A stretch of 64,000 nt of DNA. It comes from UBA4582 sp002389265 (GTDB lineage Bacteria; Pseudomonadota; Gammaproteobacteria; Pseudomonadales; Azotimanducaceae). Within the stretch, counting starts at the first letter, position 1, and each line of letters begins with the position of its first letter. Shown here piece by piece: positions 34,541 through 42,900 of this stretch. The stretch is from positions 248,001-312,000 of the forward strand of contig CALSRT010000006.1 of NCBI GenBank assembly GCA_943788825.1, written 5' to 3'. The notes below the pieces were generated by a model. It worked only from the letters and a program-made list of their open reading frames with translations. It was not told where the DNA came from and did not search any database. Position numbers and translations under genes: made by a program.

Positions 34541-35323
34541 TCAATCAGGAAAGGAGTCCACACCATAGGCTGCCTGCAGACGCATCATCCCCTTGATCCA
34601 GCGATCGTAATCTGCTGTTTTGCGTTGCATATAAGTTAAAACTTCCTTGTGCGGCAAGACCAGGAACGTTTCGGCATCCAGGGTTTCAATCACTGTATCG
34701 CACAATTCTTCGGGCTCCATCATGCCGTCCACGCCGGCCACGCCGCCGCCCTCAGTGTTCGCCGTCATAGCCGTTCTGACCGCTTGTGGGCAGAGCGCCG
34801 AGACTTTGATGCCACGGTCACCATAGGTCACTGCTAACCATTCGGCATAGGCCACGGCCGCATGCTTTGTCACGGCATAAGGTGCAGAGCCGATCTGAGT
34901 GAGCAAGCCAGCAGCTGAGGCGGTATTCAAAATATAACCTTCTCCACGGTTGAGCATGTCCGGTAGTGCCGCGCGGGTGGCGTAGATATGCGCCATGACG
35001 TTGATCTCCCAGATTCGCTGCCAATCTTCGTTAGACGTTTCTGGGCCGCCACCGACGCCGATACCGGCGTTGTTACAGAGCAGGTCAATCTGACCATAAT
35101 CTTGTTCCACGGTACGGATCAAGTGAATGACTTCCTGTTCGTTGGCGACATCGGTCTTGATCGCCCTGGCACCAATCTCAGCAGCCAGTGATGTCAGGCT
35201 ATCAGCATGCAGATCGGCGATAATGACCTGACGAGCGCCTTCTTGGATAAATCGTTTCGCCATGGCGCGACCGATACCACTGCCAGCGCCAGTGACGATG
35301 GCGATTTTGTCGTTTAATTTCAT
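34541..35323 (-). CDS. Short-chain dehydrogenase/reductase
   Basis: 260 residues, classical SDR: VTGAGSGIGRAMAKRF near residue 10, NNAG (LCNNAGIGVGG), serine in LNTASAAGL and Tyr-x3-Lys in PYAVTKHAAVAYAEWL. The ending (LQAAYGVDSFPD) and EVLTYMQRKTADYDRWI match a group of SDRs common in marine bacteria. I start at ATG 35323 with AGGAT upstream; the frame extends to 35383 without support. The substrate is unknown; no partner gene is adjacent. Confidence 0.87.
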   Translation of the reverse strand: MKLNDKIAIVTGAGSGIGRAMAKRFIQEGARQVIIADLHADSLTSLAAEIGARAIKTDVANEQEVIHLIRTVEQDYGQIDLLCNNAGIGVGGGPETSNEDWQRIWEINVMAHIYATRAALPDMLNRGEGYILNTASAAGLLTQIGSAPYAVTKHAAVAYAEWLAVTYGDRGIKVSALCPQAVRTAMTANTEGGGVAGVDGMMEPEELCDTVIETLDAETFLVLPHKEVLTYMQRKTADYDRWIKGMMRLQAAYGVDSFPD

Positions 35324-35466
35324 AGTTCTTATCCTGAGTAAGAGGCGGTAAAGCCCTCGAGTTGCAGACTTGGCTGCGATCAAAGGGCGTTTGTGAGACC
35401 TTCTGTCGACCAGCTAAGCCGTCTATGTTAACCGTTGAATCTGTAACCTGCCGCCTAAGTGCCAGG

Positions 35467-36813
35467 CTAGGGCGTGGCTGCCACGGCTTTACAGATAATA
35501 TCAAACATCCGAGTGATCTCCGCCTCGCTGATGATCAGTGGCGGTGACATGACAATCATATCGCCAATGTTCCTGCTCCACAGTCCCAGCTCGTAACATC
35601 GTTTAGCGACTTCTGCACCTCGCGCCATTGGCGCGCCGGGGCGCGGCGCTAACTCAATCGCGCCGATCAGCGCATGGCAGCGGACATCAATGACATTCGG
35701 TTGGCCTTGAAGGCGCATGGCGTTTTCGTTCCAATGCTGCTCAAGGCTGGCGGCACGATCGAGCAAACCTTCCCGTTCGTAGATGTCCAGGGTCGCCATA
35801 CCTGCGGCACAAGCCAGCGGATGACCTGAATACGTATAGCCGTGACTTAGTTCGATCCCCTGATCTTCAACGCCCATAAAGGTGTCAAAGATCGCATCGG
35901 AGACGAATACAGCCCCCATGGGTACGGTGGCATTCGTGATGCCTTTAGCCGTCGCCATGATGTCGGGTACAACGCCGAAGCGACTCGCAGCACAGCTTGC
36001 GCCGAGCCGGCCGAAGGCAGTGATTACCTCGTCAAAAATCAACAAAATGCCATGCTGGGTGCAGAGCTCGCGAAGCCTTTGTAAGTAGCCTTGGGGTGGC
36101 AAAATGACACCTGCTGCACCAGCGATGGGTTCGACTATCACGGCGGCAATATTATCGGCGCCATGGAGCTCGACCAATCTTGTTAAGTCGTCCGCGAGTT
36201 CAATTCCGTGGGCGGGCAGCCCGGCCGAGAAAGCGTTGCGCTCAATATCAAGGGTGTGTCGAAGGTGGTCGGTGCCAGGCAGCAGCATGCCGAACGAACT
36301 GCGATTCTTCATCAGCCCACCCACGGAAATGCCGCCAAAGCCCATGCCGTGGTAGCCTTTCTCGCGCCCGATTAACCGTTGCCGCGAACCCTCGCCTCGG
36401 AGTTTATGGTACGACAAGGCGATCTTCAGAGCGGTGTCGACGGATTCTGAGCCAGAGTTTGTGAAAAACACGTGGTTCAGCGGGTCTGGAAAATGTTTTA
36501 CCAGACGGCTGGCATAGTCAAATGCCAGTGGATGGCCGGCATTAAAGCTGTGGGCAAAATCCAGTTGTTCGAGCTGCTCGGCAATGGCCTGGTTGATCTC
36601 CTCACGATAGTGACCGGCGTTGACGCACCATAGTCCGGCCGAGCCATCCATCACTTCCTTATCGTTGCTGTCTGTGTAGTACATACCGCGAGCGGAAACG
36701 ATGAAGCGCGGGTCTTGCTTGAATTTTCGATTAGCGGAAGATGGCATCCAGTAACTTTCGAGATCAGTCGGTACCCTGTTATGGCCCAGCTTTTTTTTGT
36801 CTGTGTTACTCAT
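35467..36813 (-). CDS. Class III aminotransferase (omega-amino acid:pyruvate type)
   Basis: 448 residues, PLP enzyme. FTNSGSESVDTALKIA (phosphate cup), GREKGYHGMGFGG, IFDEVITAFGRLGA (PLP-ring Asp) and the catalytic lysine in MATAKGITNATVPMGAV. The opening LESYWMPSSANRKFK and length are typical of beta-alanine/omega-amino-acid:pyruvate transaminases (BauA-like). It is the last gene of a tight minus-strand operon, four bases after the HAD phosphatase. The natural amine donor is not clear. Confidence 0.88.
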   Translation of the reverse strand: MSNTDKKKLGHNRVPTDLESYWMPSSANRKFKQDPRFIVSARGMYYTDSNDKEVMDGSAGLWCVNAGHYREEINQAIAEQLEQLDFAHSFNAGHPLAFDYASRLVKHFPDPLNHVFFTNSGSESVDTALKIALSYHKLRGEGSRQRLIGREKGYHGMGFGGISVGGLMKNRSSFGMLLPGTDHLRHTLDIERNAFSAGLPAHGIELADDLTRLVELHGADNIAAVIVEPIAGAAGVILPPQGYLQRLRELCTQHGILLIFDEVITAFGRLGASCAASRFGVVPDIMATAKGITNATVPMGAVFVSDAIFDTFMGVEDQGIELSHGYTYSGHPLACAAGMATLDIYEREGLLDRAASLEQHWNENAMRLQGQPNVIDVRCHALIGAIELAPRPGAPMARGAEVAKRCYELGLWSRNIGDMIVMSPPLIISEAEITRMFDIICKAVAATP

Positions 36814-36817
36814 CGAG

Positions 36818-37516
36818 TTATGCTCCCGAAATGTGGGTTAGATCCAGTGGTGTGTTAAGTAAACGTTGGGCCCCAGCGGCATGGAGTTCAGCTGCGTCAC
36901 GAAAGCCCCACAAGGCGCCCAGCCCCTGCATACCGCAGCTTACCGCAGTTTGCATGTCCATGGCTGTATCGCCTAATAGGGCAATGCGCGCGGGGGGTAT
37001 TTTGAAGCCTGTTGCGATCATTTTGGCCCCGGTGGGGTCGGGCTTGTGCGGTACTGAGTCTGAATAGCCGACAATGTGCTGAAAAGGCGTGTTCGGGAAG
37101 AAAAATTCGACACAGGCCTGAGTAAATCGCTGGTCTTTGTTTGATAGGACCGCCAGAGGTATTCCTTGGTCGACCAGGGACGCCAGCATGGCAATGATGC
37201 CGGCATAAGGCTGGGTGTCGAGCTGCCAGGTAGCAACATAGTCCAATTGTTGCAACGCCAGCATTTGATCGATGATAGCAGGGCTTTGGGCGCTGGCGGG
37301 CAGACAACGTTCGACGCAACGTCGGGCACCATCGCCAATGAAGTATCGATAGGCATCTGCCGGGTGCGGCGGATAGCCCAGTTCTACCAAGACACGATTA
37401 TAACAATTAGCCAGGTTCTGCAGTGTGTCCAGCAGGGTGCCATCCAAGTCGAAAATGTAGGCCTCAATGGGTTCTGGGTCACGGCTTCGAGGGTCGGCAG
37501 GGTCATGGCGCGTCAT
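36818..37516 (-). CDS. gph: HAD phosphatase, phosphoglycolate phosphatase-like
   Basis: 232 residues. HAD motifs: DLDGTLLDT (nucleophile and acid Asp), VLSNKDQ (motif II), HKPDPTGAK (motif III Lys) and LLGDTAMDMQTA (motif IV). The helical cap and overall size fit Gph/PhnX-like phosphatases, which dephosphorylate 2-phosphoglycolate; the real substrate is unproven. The N-terminus overlaps the preceding 160-residue gene by 4 bases. Confidence 0.87.
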   Translation of the reverse strand: MTRHDPADPRSRDPEPIEAYIFDLDGTLLDTLQNLANCYNRVLVELGYPPHPADAYRYFIGDGARRCVERCLPASAQSPAIIDQMLALQQLDYVATWQLDTQPYAGIIAMLASLVDQGIPLAVLSNKDQRFTQACVEFFFPNTPFQHIVGYSDSVPHKPDPTGAKMIATGFKIPPARIALLGDTAMDMQTAVSCGMQGLGALWGFRDAAELHAAGAQRLLNTPLDLTHISGA

Positions 37517-37995
37517 CGTTTATGCTCCTGCTCAAGGTGCGTATCTTGTATTGCGATAATTCCGTCCGAGTTTGTGGCGTCTAAGATTGGCGAAGGATTC
37601 ATTAATAAGAGGTCGATCAGATATTGCCTGGGGTCATCGCCGCTTTCGAGTGCTGGAATCTGGGGGTTCAGGTACAACTGACTGAGTCGCCTGAATTCTG
37701 CGGGCACCAGCAAGGGCTCATTGGTACCTGGCAGCTCGTCTACCAGCGCCAGATAACCTAGCGCGCAATGGGCAAGGCAATAGATCTCCTGGCTGGTCTT
37801 TTGAATCTGCAGGGCCAGCATCGCGGCAAGGGCAGCGCTGTGTTCTGCCCGCGCCGCAGTGACTGCGAGGCCGCTCAGCTGAATGTCGAGGGCTGTGAGT
37901 CTAGGGGTAATGTCTGGGTCTGCGTCCAGCGCTTGGCTGACAATGAGTCTGCCCAGTTGCTGATGGTCTGCGGTCAATTGTTCGAAAGGTGTCAT
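37513..37995 (-). CDS. Conserved hypothetical protein (160 aa)
   Basis: No family recognised. The start at ATG 37995 overlaps the RDD stop by 4 bases, and its stop overlaps the HAD start by 4 bases, which together support translation. The protein is mostly helical: MTPFEQLTADHQQLGRLIV, then a long alanine-rich helix (AALAAMLALQIQKTSQEIY) with two cysteines (YCLAHCALGY), then an acidic tail. No signal peptide or membrane segment. The context (VWA, J-domain, RDD) suggests a local accessory role. Confidence 0.7.
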   Translation of the reverse strand: MTPFEQLTADHQQLGRLIVSQALDADPDITPRLTALDIQLSGLAVTAARAEHSAALAAMLALQIQKTSQEIYCLAHCALGYLALVDELPGTNEPLLVPAEFRRLSQLYLNPQIPALESGDDPRQYLIDLLLMNPSPILDATNSDGIIAIQDTHLEQEHKR

Positions 37996-38480
37996 GGGCT
38001 GTCGCTGGTGGATTCTACGCGGAAGGCATCGCGGGTCTGTTGATTGACGACTAATGTATCGGCCAACTTGTCGTGCCAGCCTTGTTTGCGACGATCGAGC
38101 CCAATCCAAAAGAAGCCCAGACCAAAGGATAGCAAGCTGACATAGTAACCTAAGTAACGAAGCAACAGCTGTTTACGGCTAGCCGAGCCCAGAGTTCTGG
38201 CATCGACGATATAACCCTTGAATAGCATTTTTCCCGGGCTAGAACCAAAATAGATCCAGAAGGCGATAAAGATCAAGCCAATCAGGAGCATTTCCAGCAC
38301 CATTTTGGTGAGCAGCTCGTCGATGATCTCCTTGGTCTGGGTGGGATCCATGTTCGTCGCTAAGGCGGGATCATACAACAGCGAAAGCGGATAGAGGAAC
38401 AGGGAGGCCACTAGGCTGTCGATCAAAAAAGCCAGGAACCTGGACCAAAAGCCCACATAGGTCGGGGTTGCTGCGGGCAA
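37992..38480 (-). CDS. RDD family membrane protein
   Basis: 162 residues with three hydrophobic segments: FLAFLIDSLVASLFLYPLSL (with the family Arg-Asp-Asp region reduced to F-L-I-D), MLLIGLIFIAFWIYFG and LRYLGYYVSLLSFGLGFFWI. The RDD hallmark GSSPGKMLFKGYIVDA is clear, as is the ending DRRKQGWHDKLADTLVV. Function unknown; some relatives act as ion antiporters. Starts right after the J-domain gene stop. Confidence 0.88.
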   Translation of the reverse strand: MPAATPTYVGFWSRFLAFLIDSLVASLFLYPLSLLYDPALATNMDPTQTKEIIDELLTKMVLEMLLIGLIFIAFWIYFGSSPGKMLFKGYIVDARTLGSASRKQLLLRYLGYYVSLLSFGLGFFWIGLDRRKQGWHDKLADTLVVNQQTRDAFRVESTSDSP

Positions 38481-39212
38481 TTATAAATGCTCCATGAGTA
38501 GATCTTTGGCCAGGTTAATCTGCGCTGCCAGGTAGGTGGGGCCGCCTCGATCAGGGTGAAATTTCTGCATCAGTTTTCGATGGGCCGCAATCACCATTTC
38601 TCGTGTCGCCCCGGGTTGCAGTCCTAGTACCTCATAGGCTTGTGCTACATCCATGGCTGCCGTCGTGGCTGGCGTTTCGAAATGCGTGTGCCAATCCGGA
38701 TAGTGACGATCAAGATAAGCCGTCAGTACGTTGAGGGAATCATTATCGATCCGGCATTCTTCGAGTAATTGCTGCAATTGTTCTTGGTTCAGCTGGGATA
38801 GCTGTTGGCCTGAAAATTGGCCTTCCAGGACCATGCCATTCATGGCGCCGCTGTCATGCGCCAGAGTCATGGCAAAAAACCGCGTATCCAGCGCTGAAGT
38901 CTGGCCGCTAGCAGGTTGGGCCGGTGCACCAAAGCCGGTTAAGGCGCGCAGTCGACGATAGAGACTGGCGACACCAAGGCTGCGAGTGATCCAAGGTAGT
39001 ACCCGGGCCAGAAAAGGCAGCGCAGCGCCGAGCAGGGCAAATAACCAATTGAGACGGCCTGTCAGACCCAGAAAAATCAGCATGCCGCCGACGACGACGC
39101 TAGCGTAAATGAGCATAAATTGCCGAATACTCAGCCGTCGGCTGCCGAGGGCGATTCGTAAGCCAGCGAACAAAATAATCAAAACAACGATAACCAGGGT
39201 CAGCTGTAACAT
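38481..39212 (-). CDS. Membrane-anchored J-domain protein
   Basis: 243 residues. Two to three hydrophobic helices at the start (LVIVVLIILFAGLRIAL; FMLIYASVVVGGMLIFLGL; LFALLGAALPFLARVLPW), a middle linker, and a C-terminal J domain: AYEVLGLQPGATREMVIAA and HRKLMQKFHPDRGG with the HPD tripeptide that activates DnaK. This order (membrane first, J domain last) is like DnaJ-domain proteins of pseudomonads and mitochondrial Pam18. Adjacent stop/start with the VWA gene. Confidence 0.88.
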   Translation of the reverse strand: MLQLTLVIVVLIILFAGLRIALGSRRLSIRQFMLIYASVVVGGMLIFLGLTGRLNWLFALLGAALPFLARVLPWITRSLGVASLYRRLRALTGFGAPAQPASGQTSALDTRFFAMTLAHDSGAMNGMVLEGQFSGQQLSQLNQEQLQQLLEECRIDNDSLNVLTAYLDRHYPDWHTHFETPATTAAMDVAQAYEVLGLQPGATREMVIAAHRKLMQKFHPDRGGPTYLAAQINLAKDLLMEHL

Positions 39213-39920
39213 CTACTGGTCCTTAAATTGGCGGGTGAGCAGGGCAACGCCCGGTCCTGCTCGACGACTGAAACTCTCCAGTGCCTTGCGGCCGCCGGCC
39301 GCGTATACAGCCACAGCGGTTAACAGGTCACGAAGCTCATTGGCGCTGTGGTGATCAAAGGGGACGCAGGCCCCGCCTGACAGTTGGGCTATTTGTTGGA
39401 ATACGCGGGTGACTTGCGCGGAGCGGCCTTCCTGAAAGATGAAAACAGGTACGTTCAGCAAGCCCAGTTGGCCGGCGATCACGCATAGCGGATCGGTGGC
39501 CTCCTCAATAGCGTCACCGACAAACACCAGCGCCTGAACTTTGTGTTGGCGTGCCTCGGCGACGCAATGCGCTAGCACGCGGCCAAGCTGGGTCGCACCA
39601 CCGAGACATCGAACCTGGGCCATTTGCTCCTGCAAGCGTCTGGTGTCAGTACACCAGCTATCACAATGAAACTGTTGGAAGCCCCGGTAGTAACATAACT
39701 GAACCTGGAGGCCACCCAAGCTGGCAGTCTCGGCAAACATCTCTGCCTGGATTCGGCAGGCACTGTCCCACATAGGTTCGCGACTGGCGGTGGCGTCCAA
39801 GGCAAAAATCAGCCGCCCGGCGCCGGTGCCGCTAGACTTGACCGGCGTTCGAGCCACTCGGTCAAGAAACTGACTGACGGCTTGGGAGGGCTTGCCGGGA
39901 AGATTAGGGTCCTTGCTCAT
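39213..39920 (-). CDS. VWA-domain protein
   Basis: 235 residues. A von Willebrand factor A-like fold: LIFALDATASREPMWDSA gives a MIDAS-like DxTxS in place of DxSxS, GGATQLGRVLAH supplies the threonine and LVFVGDAIEE the second acidic site. Soluble, no signal. Typically paired with a J-domain gene, as here; a chaperone-linked or assembly role has been presumed but not shown. First gene of the operon running to 35467. Confidence 0.82.
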   Translation of the reverse strand: MSKDPNLPGKPSQAVSQFLDRVARTPVKSSGTGAGRLIFALDATASREPMWDSACRIQAEMFAETASLGGLQVQLCYYRGFQQFHCDSWCTDTRRLQEQMAQVRCLGGATQLGRVLAHCVAEARQHKVQALVFVGDAIEEATDPLCVIAGQLGLLNVPVFIFQEGRSAQVTRVFQQIAQLSGGACVPFDHHSANELRDLLTAVAVYAAGGRKALESFSRRAGPGVALLTRQFKDQ

Positions 39921-40000
39921 AATTCCTGTTGCTGGTTAGCCTGATTGACTTCTGTGGATGAAAGGTTAACGTTGCAGTCCCAAGGTTAGGGGTTTTGAGG

Positions 40001-40900
40001 ATGGCGGGCAAATTAAAAAAGCTGGTGGTCGCAACATCAAGCAGTGCCCTGTTCGATCTCAGCGAGAGTGACAGAGTTTATCGCGAAGAAGGGGTCGCTG
40101 CCTATGCGGCTTATCAGATAGCTCGCGAGTCAGAGCCGCTGGCGCCCGGTGATGCATTTCCACTAGTGAAAAAGCTGCTGCACTTGAATCAACTGCTCGC
40201 AGGAGAAGAGCAGGTTGAGGTGATATTACTGTCGAGAAATACCGCAGATACTGGTCTGCGGGTGTTTAATTCAATTCAACATCATGCTTTGCCGATTTCC
40301 AGGGCGGCATTTACCGGCGGCTCACCGCCGTTTCGTTATATGCGGCCGTTTCGTTGCCACCTGTTTCTCTCGACCAATCCGGAAGATGTCCGCGAGGCCC
40401 TCGACAATGATATGGCGGCTGCCAGTATCTTGCCGGCACCACAACAACCCCAACAGTCGGATCAACTGCAGTTTGCCTTCGATGGTGATGCGGTGTTGTT
40501 TTCTGATGAGTCAGAGCAAATCTATCAGGCGGCGGGGCTGCAGGCATTTACCGCTAATGAGCAGCAGGCAGCCAATGAGCCGCTGATGGGCGGGCCTTTC
40601 AAACCGTTCCTGGCAGCCTTGCATGATCTGCAGAGTGAGTTCCCAACGGGAGAATGCCCGATTCGAACGGCGTTGGTGACCGCCAGAGCGGCGCCTTCTC
40701 ACGAGCGGGTGATCAAGACACTGCGGGCCTGGAATATACGTATAGATGAATCCTTGTTCCTGGGTGGCATGAGCAAAGCGGAGTTCCTCAAGGCATTCGG
40801 TGCGGATGTATTCTTCGATGATCAGGCCGAGCATTGCCGTCTCGCCAGCGAATTTGTGCCGACGGGACACGTACCCCACGGTATTACAAACAGGCGGTAA
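40001..40900 (+). CDS. Cytosolic 5'-nucleotidase (NT5C1-like)
   Basis: 299 residues of the 5'-nucleotidase family PF06189-type. Blocks: LVVATSSSALFDLSESDRVY near the start (with the family's non-canonical first motif), VEVILLSRNTADTGLRVFNS, RAAFTGGSPPFRYM, FAFDGDAVLFSDESE (Asp nucleophile region) and DVFFDDQAEHC. It hydrolyses nucleoside monophosphates, by analogy AMP. ATG 40001 with AGGGG eight bases upstream is preferred over TTG 39995. Confidence 0.85.
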   Translation: MAGKLKKLVVATSSSALFDLSESDRVYREEGVAAYAAYQIARESEPLAPGDAFPLVKKLLHLNQLLAGEEQVEVILLSRNTADTGLRVFNSIQHHALPISRAAFTGGSPPFRYMRPFRCHLFLSTNPEDVREALDNDMAAASILPAPQQPQQSDQLQFAFDGDAVLFSDESEQIYQAAGLQAFTANEQQAANEPLMGGPFKPFLAALHDLQSEFPTGECPIRTALVTARAAPSHERVIKTLRAWNIRIDESLFLGGMSKAEFLKAFGADVFFDDQAEHCRLASEFVPTGHVPHGITNRR

Positions 40901-40980
40901 CGACGTTTTATGCCAGGCGCGGGTCGTTCAAGTGGCGAACCTTCATCAGGACGATAGATCGTTAGAGACAAATAGAATAA

Positions 40981-41014
40981 TTGATGACATTTTTAGACGA
41001 TTAGTGCCTATAAT
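40981..41014 (+). promoter_or_regulatory. Candidate cysB promoter -10 region
   Basis: A perfect TATAAT at 41009-41014, preceded by TG two bases before it. The nearest -35-like sequence is TTGATG at 40981 but the 22-base spacing is too long, so the promoter may work through the extended -10. It lies about 110 bases before the cysB ATG in a 226-base gap without other genes. Confidence 0.4.
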
Positions 41015-41126
41015 AAGACTTCGCTCAAGGATCTGGCCATTAGCGGTTGCAGTGGCAGTTCATAAGTTTTAAAGCCACAAGTACGAAGACACCCCTCAAG
41101 CACCAATAATTTCAGTTGGACCGCCT

Positions 41127-42101
41127 ATGAAACTTCAACAACTCAGATACATATGGGAGGTGGCCCATCATGGCCTGAACGTCTCTGCGACGGCGCAAAG
41201 CTTGTTCACTTCACAGCCAGGAATCAGCAAGCAAATTCGGTTGTTGGAAGATGAGTTGGGCGTCGAAGTCTTTGCTCGCAGCGGTAAGCATTTAACCCGA
41301 ATTACCCCGGCGGGTCAGACCATCATCGAGAAAGCCGGAGAGATTTTACATACGGTCGAGAGCATCAAGCAGGTTGCTCAAGAATTCAGTAACGAAAAGA
41401 AGGGTAGCCTGTCAGTCGCGACGACCCATACTCAGGCCCGCTATGCATTGCCCAAAGTGATCAGTGCCTTTATCGAACGCTACCCTGATGTTTCATTGCA
41501 TATGCATCAGGGAAGCCCAATGCAAATCGCCGAGATGGCCGCCGATGGCGTCGTTGATTTTGCCATCGCGACAGAGGCCCTGGAGTTATTTGGTGATCTT
41601 GTGATGATGCCTTGCTACACCTGGAATCGCTGTATTGTAGTCCCGAAAGGACATCCCTTAACTGAGCTGGGAAAATTGACGCTAGAGGATGTCGCCCGCT
41701 TTCCAATTGTGACCTACGTATTTGGCTTCACCGGGCGATCGAAGTTAGATGATGCTTTTATGCGCCGTGGCCTGTCACCTAAGGTTGTCTTTACAGCCAC
41801 TGACGCTGATGTCATTAAGACTTATGTGCGGCTGGGATTAGGTATTGGCATTATTGCCACAATGGCACATGACCCGGTAGTTGATAGTGATCTGGTGGCG
41901 CTTGATGTCACGCATCTGTTCGACTCGAGTACAACGATGATAGGGTGTCGCCGTGGAACGTTTTTGCGCGGCTATATGTATGACTTTCTTGAACTGTTCG
42001 CGCCACATCTGGCTCGTGAGCTTGTTGACGATGCCTTTGAGCGCCAAAATAGAGCTGAATTGGAGTTGCTCTTTAGCGAGATTAAATTACCTGCCCTGTA
42101 G
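41127..42101 (+). CDS. cysB: LysR-type regulator CysB
   Basis: 324 residues, the length of CysB. N-terminal winged helix MKLQQLRYIWEVAHHGLNVS with FTSQPGISKQIRLLEDELG as the recognition region, then the effector domain with VATTHTQARYALPKVI, QGSPMQIAEM and TDADVIKTYVRLGLGIGI. It activates cysteine and sulfate assimilation genes in response to N-acetylserine. Genes it would control are not in the window. Confidence 0.95.
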   Translation: MKLQQLRYIWEVAHHGLNVSATAQSLFTSQPGISKQIRLLEDELGVEVFARSGKHLTRITPAGQTIIEKAGEILHTVESIKQVAQEFSNEKKGSLSVATTHTQARYALPKVISAFIERYPDVSLHMHQGSPMQIAEMAADGVVDFAIATEALELFGDLVMMPCYTWNRCIVVPKGHPLTELGKLTLEDVARFPIVTYVFGFTGRSKLDDAFMRRGLSPKVVFTATDADVIKTYVRLGLGIGIIATMAHDPVVDSDLVALDVTHLFDSSTTMIGCRRGTFLRGYMYDFLELFAPHLARELVDDAFERQNRAELELLFSEIKLPAL

Positions 42102-42268
42102 TATTCGCGCTGATTTATATCAGCATCGACTGCGCTTTAAAAAGCATCGTCGGCGGAATACTTCTTGCTAAACCCAAGCGAGCCATGAAACAATTTGGTT
42201 TCTTTGCAGCGAACTGGTGAATCTGCTAGTGGTGACTGCGACCGTTATACTCATCAATAGGATAGGTC

Positions 42269-42883
42269 ATGGATCTTGTTTGTTTAGATCTCGAAGGCGT
42301 TTTAGTCCCGGAAATTTGGATTGCATTCGCTAATAAAACCGGTATCGAGTCATTGCGCGCCACCACACGTGACATCCCCGACTACGACGTGCTCATGCAG
42401 CAACGCTTGCGCATTTTGGCGGAACATAATCTCAAACTAGATGACATCCAAGACGTGATCCAAACACTGGCACCCATGGATGGCGCTAAAGATTTTCTTG
42501 ATTCGTTGCGCGCCAGTTATCAGGTGATTATCTTATCTGACACCTTCTATGAATTCGCTCAACCATTGATGCAACAACTAGCCTGGCCGACCCTGTTCTG
42601 CCATCGGCTGATCGTAGATGACGCGGGTAATGTCACCGGCTATAAACTCCGCCAGAAGGACCCCAAGAAAATCTCGGTGCAATCGCTGCATGCGTTGAAC
42701 TATCGAATCTTTGCGGCAGGAGATTCCTATAACGACACAACGATGTTGGCAGAAGCCGATGTGGGGTTCTTGTTTCGTGCGCCGAAGAATGTCATTGAGG
42801 AATTTCCGCAGTTTCGTGTTACTAACGATTACGCTGAGTTGCGTCAATTCATCGATGAGGCTGCAGTTTCGACCCTCAAATAA
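42269..42883 (+). CDS. thrH: Phosphoserine phosphatase / homoserine phosphotransferase ThrH
   Basis: 204 residues, HAD superfamily. Nucleophile in CLDLEGVLVPEIW, motif II ILSDTFYEF, lysine in QKDPKK and motif IV AAGDSYNDTTML. The sequence and length closely match Pseudomonas ThrH, which dephosphorylates phosphoserine and can transfer the phosphate to homoserine. AATAGGAT precedes the ATG. A serC homologue lies elsewhere in this window, so this could supply the final serine step. Confidence 0.93.
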   Translation: MDLVCLDLEGVLVPEIWIAFANKTGIESLRATTRDIPDYDVLMQQRLRILAEHNLKLDDIQDVIQTLAPMDGAKDFLDSLRASYQVIILSDTFYEFAQPLMQQLAWPTLFCHRLIVDDAGNVTGYKLRQKDPKKISVQSLHALNYRIFAAGDSYNDTTMLAEADVGFLFRAPKNVIEEFPQFRVTNDYAELRQFIDEAAVSTLK

Positions 42884-42900
42884 TTGCGCTCGGGGCATTT

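Noticed and set aside
42109..42124. Hairpin GCTGAT-TTAT-ATCAGC after cysB
   Set aside because: Perfect but short stem without a T run; not convincing as a terminator.
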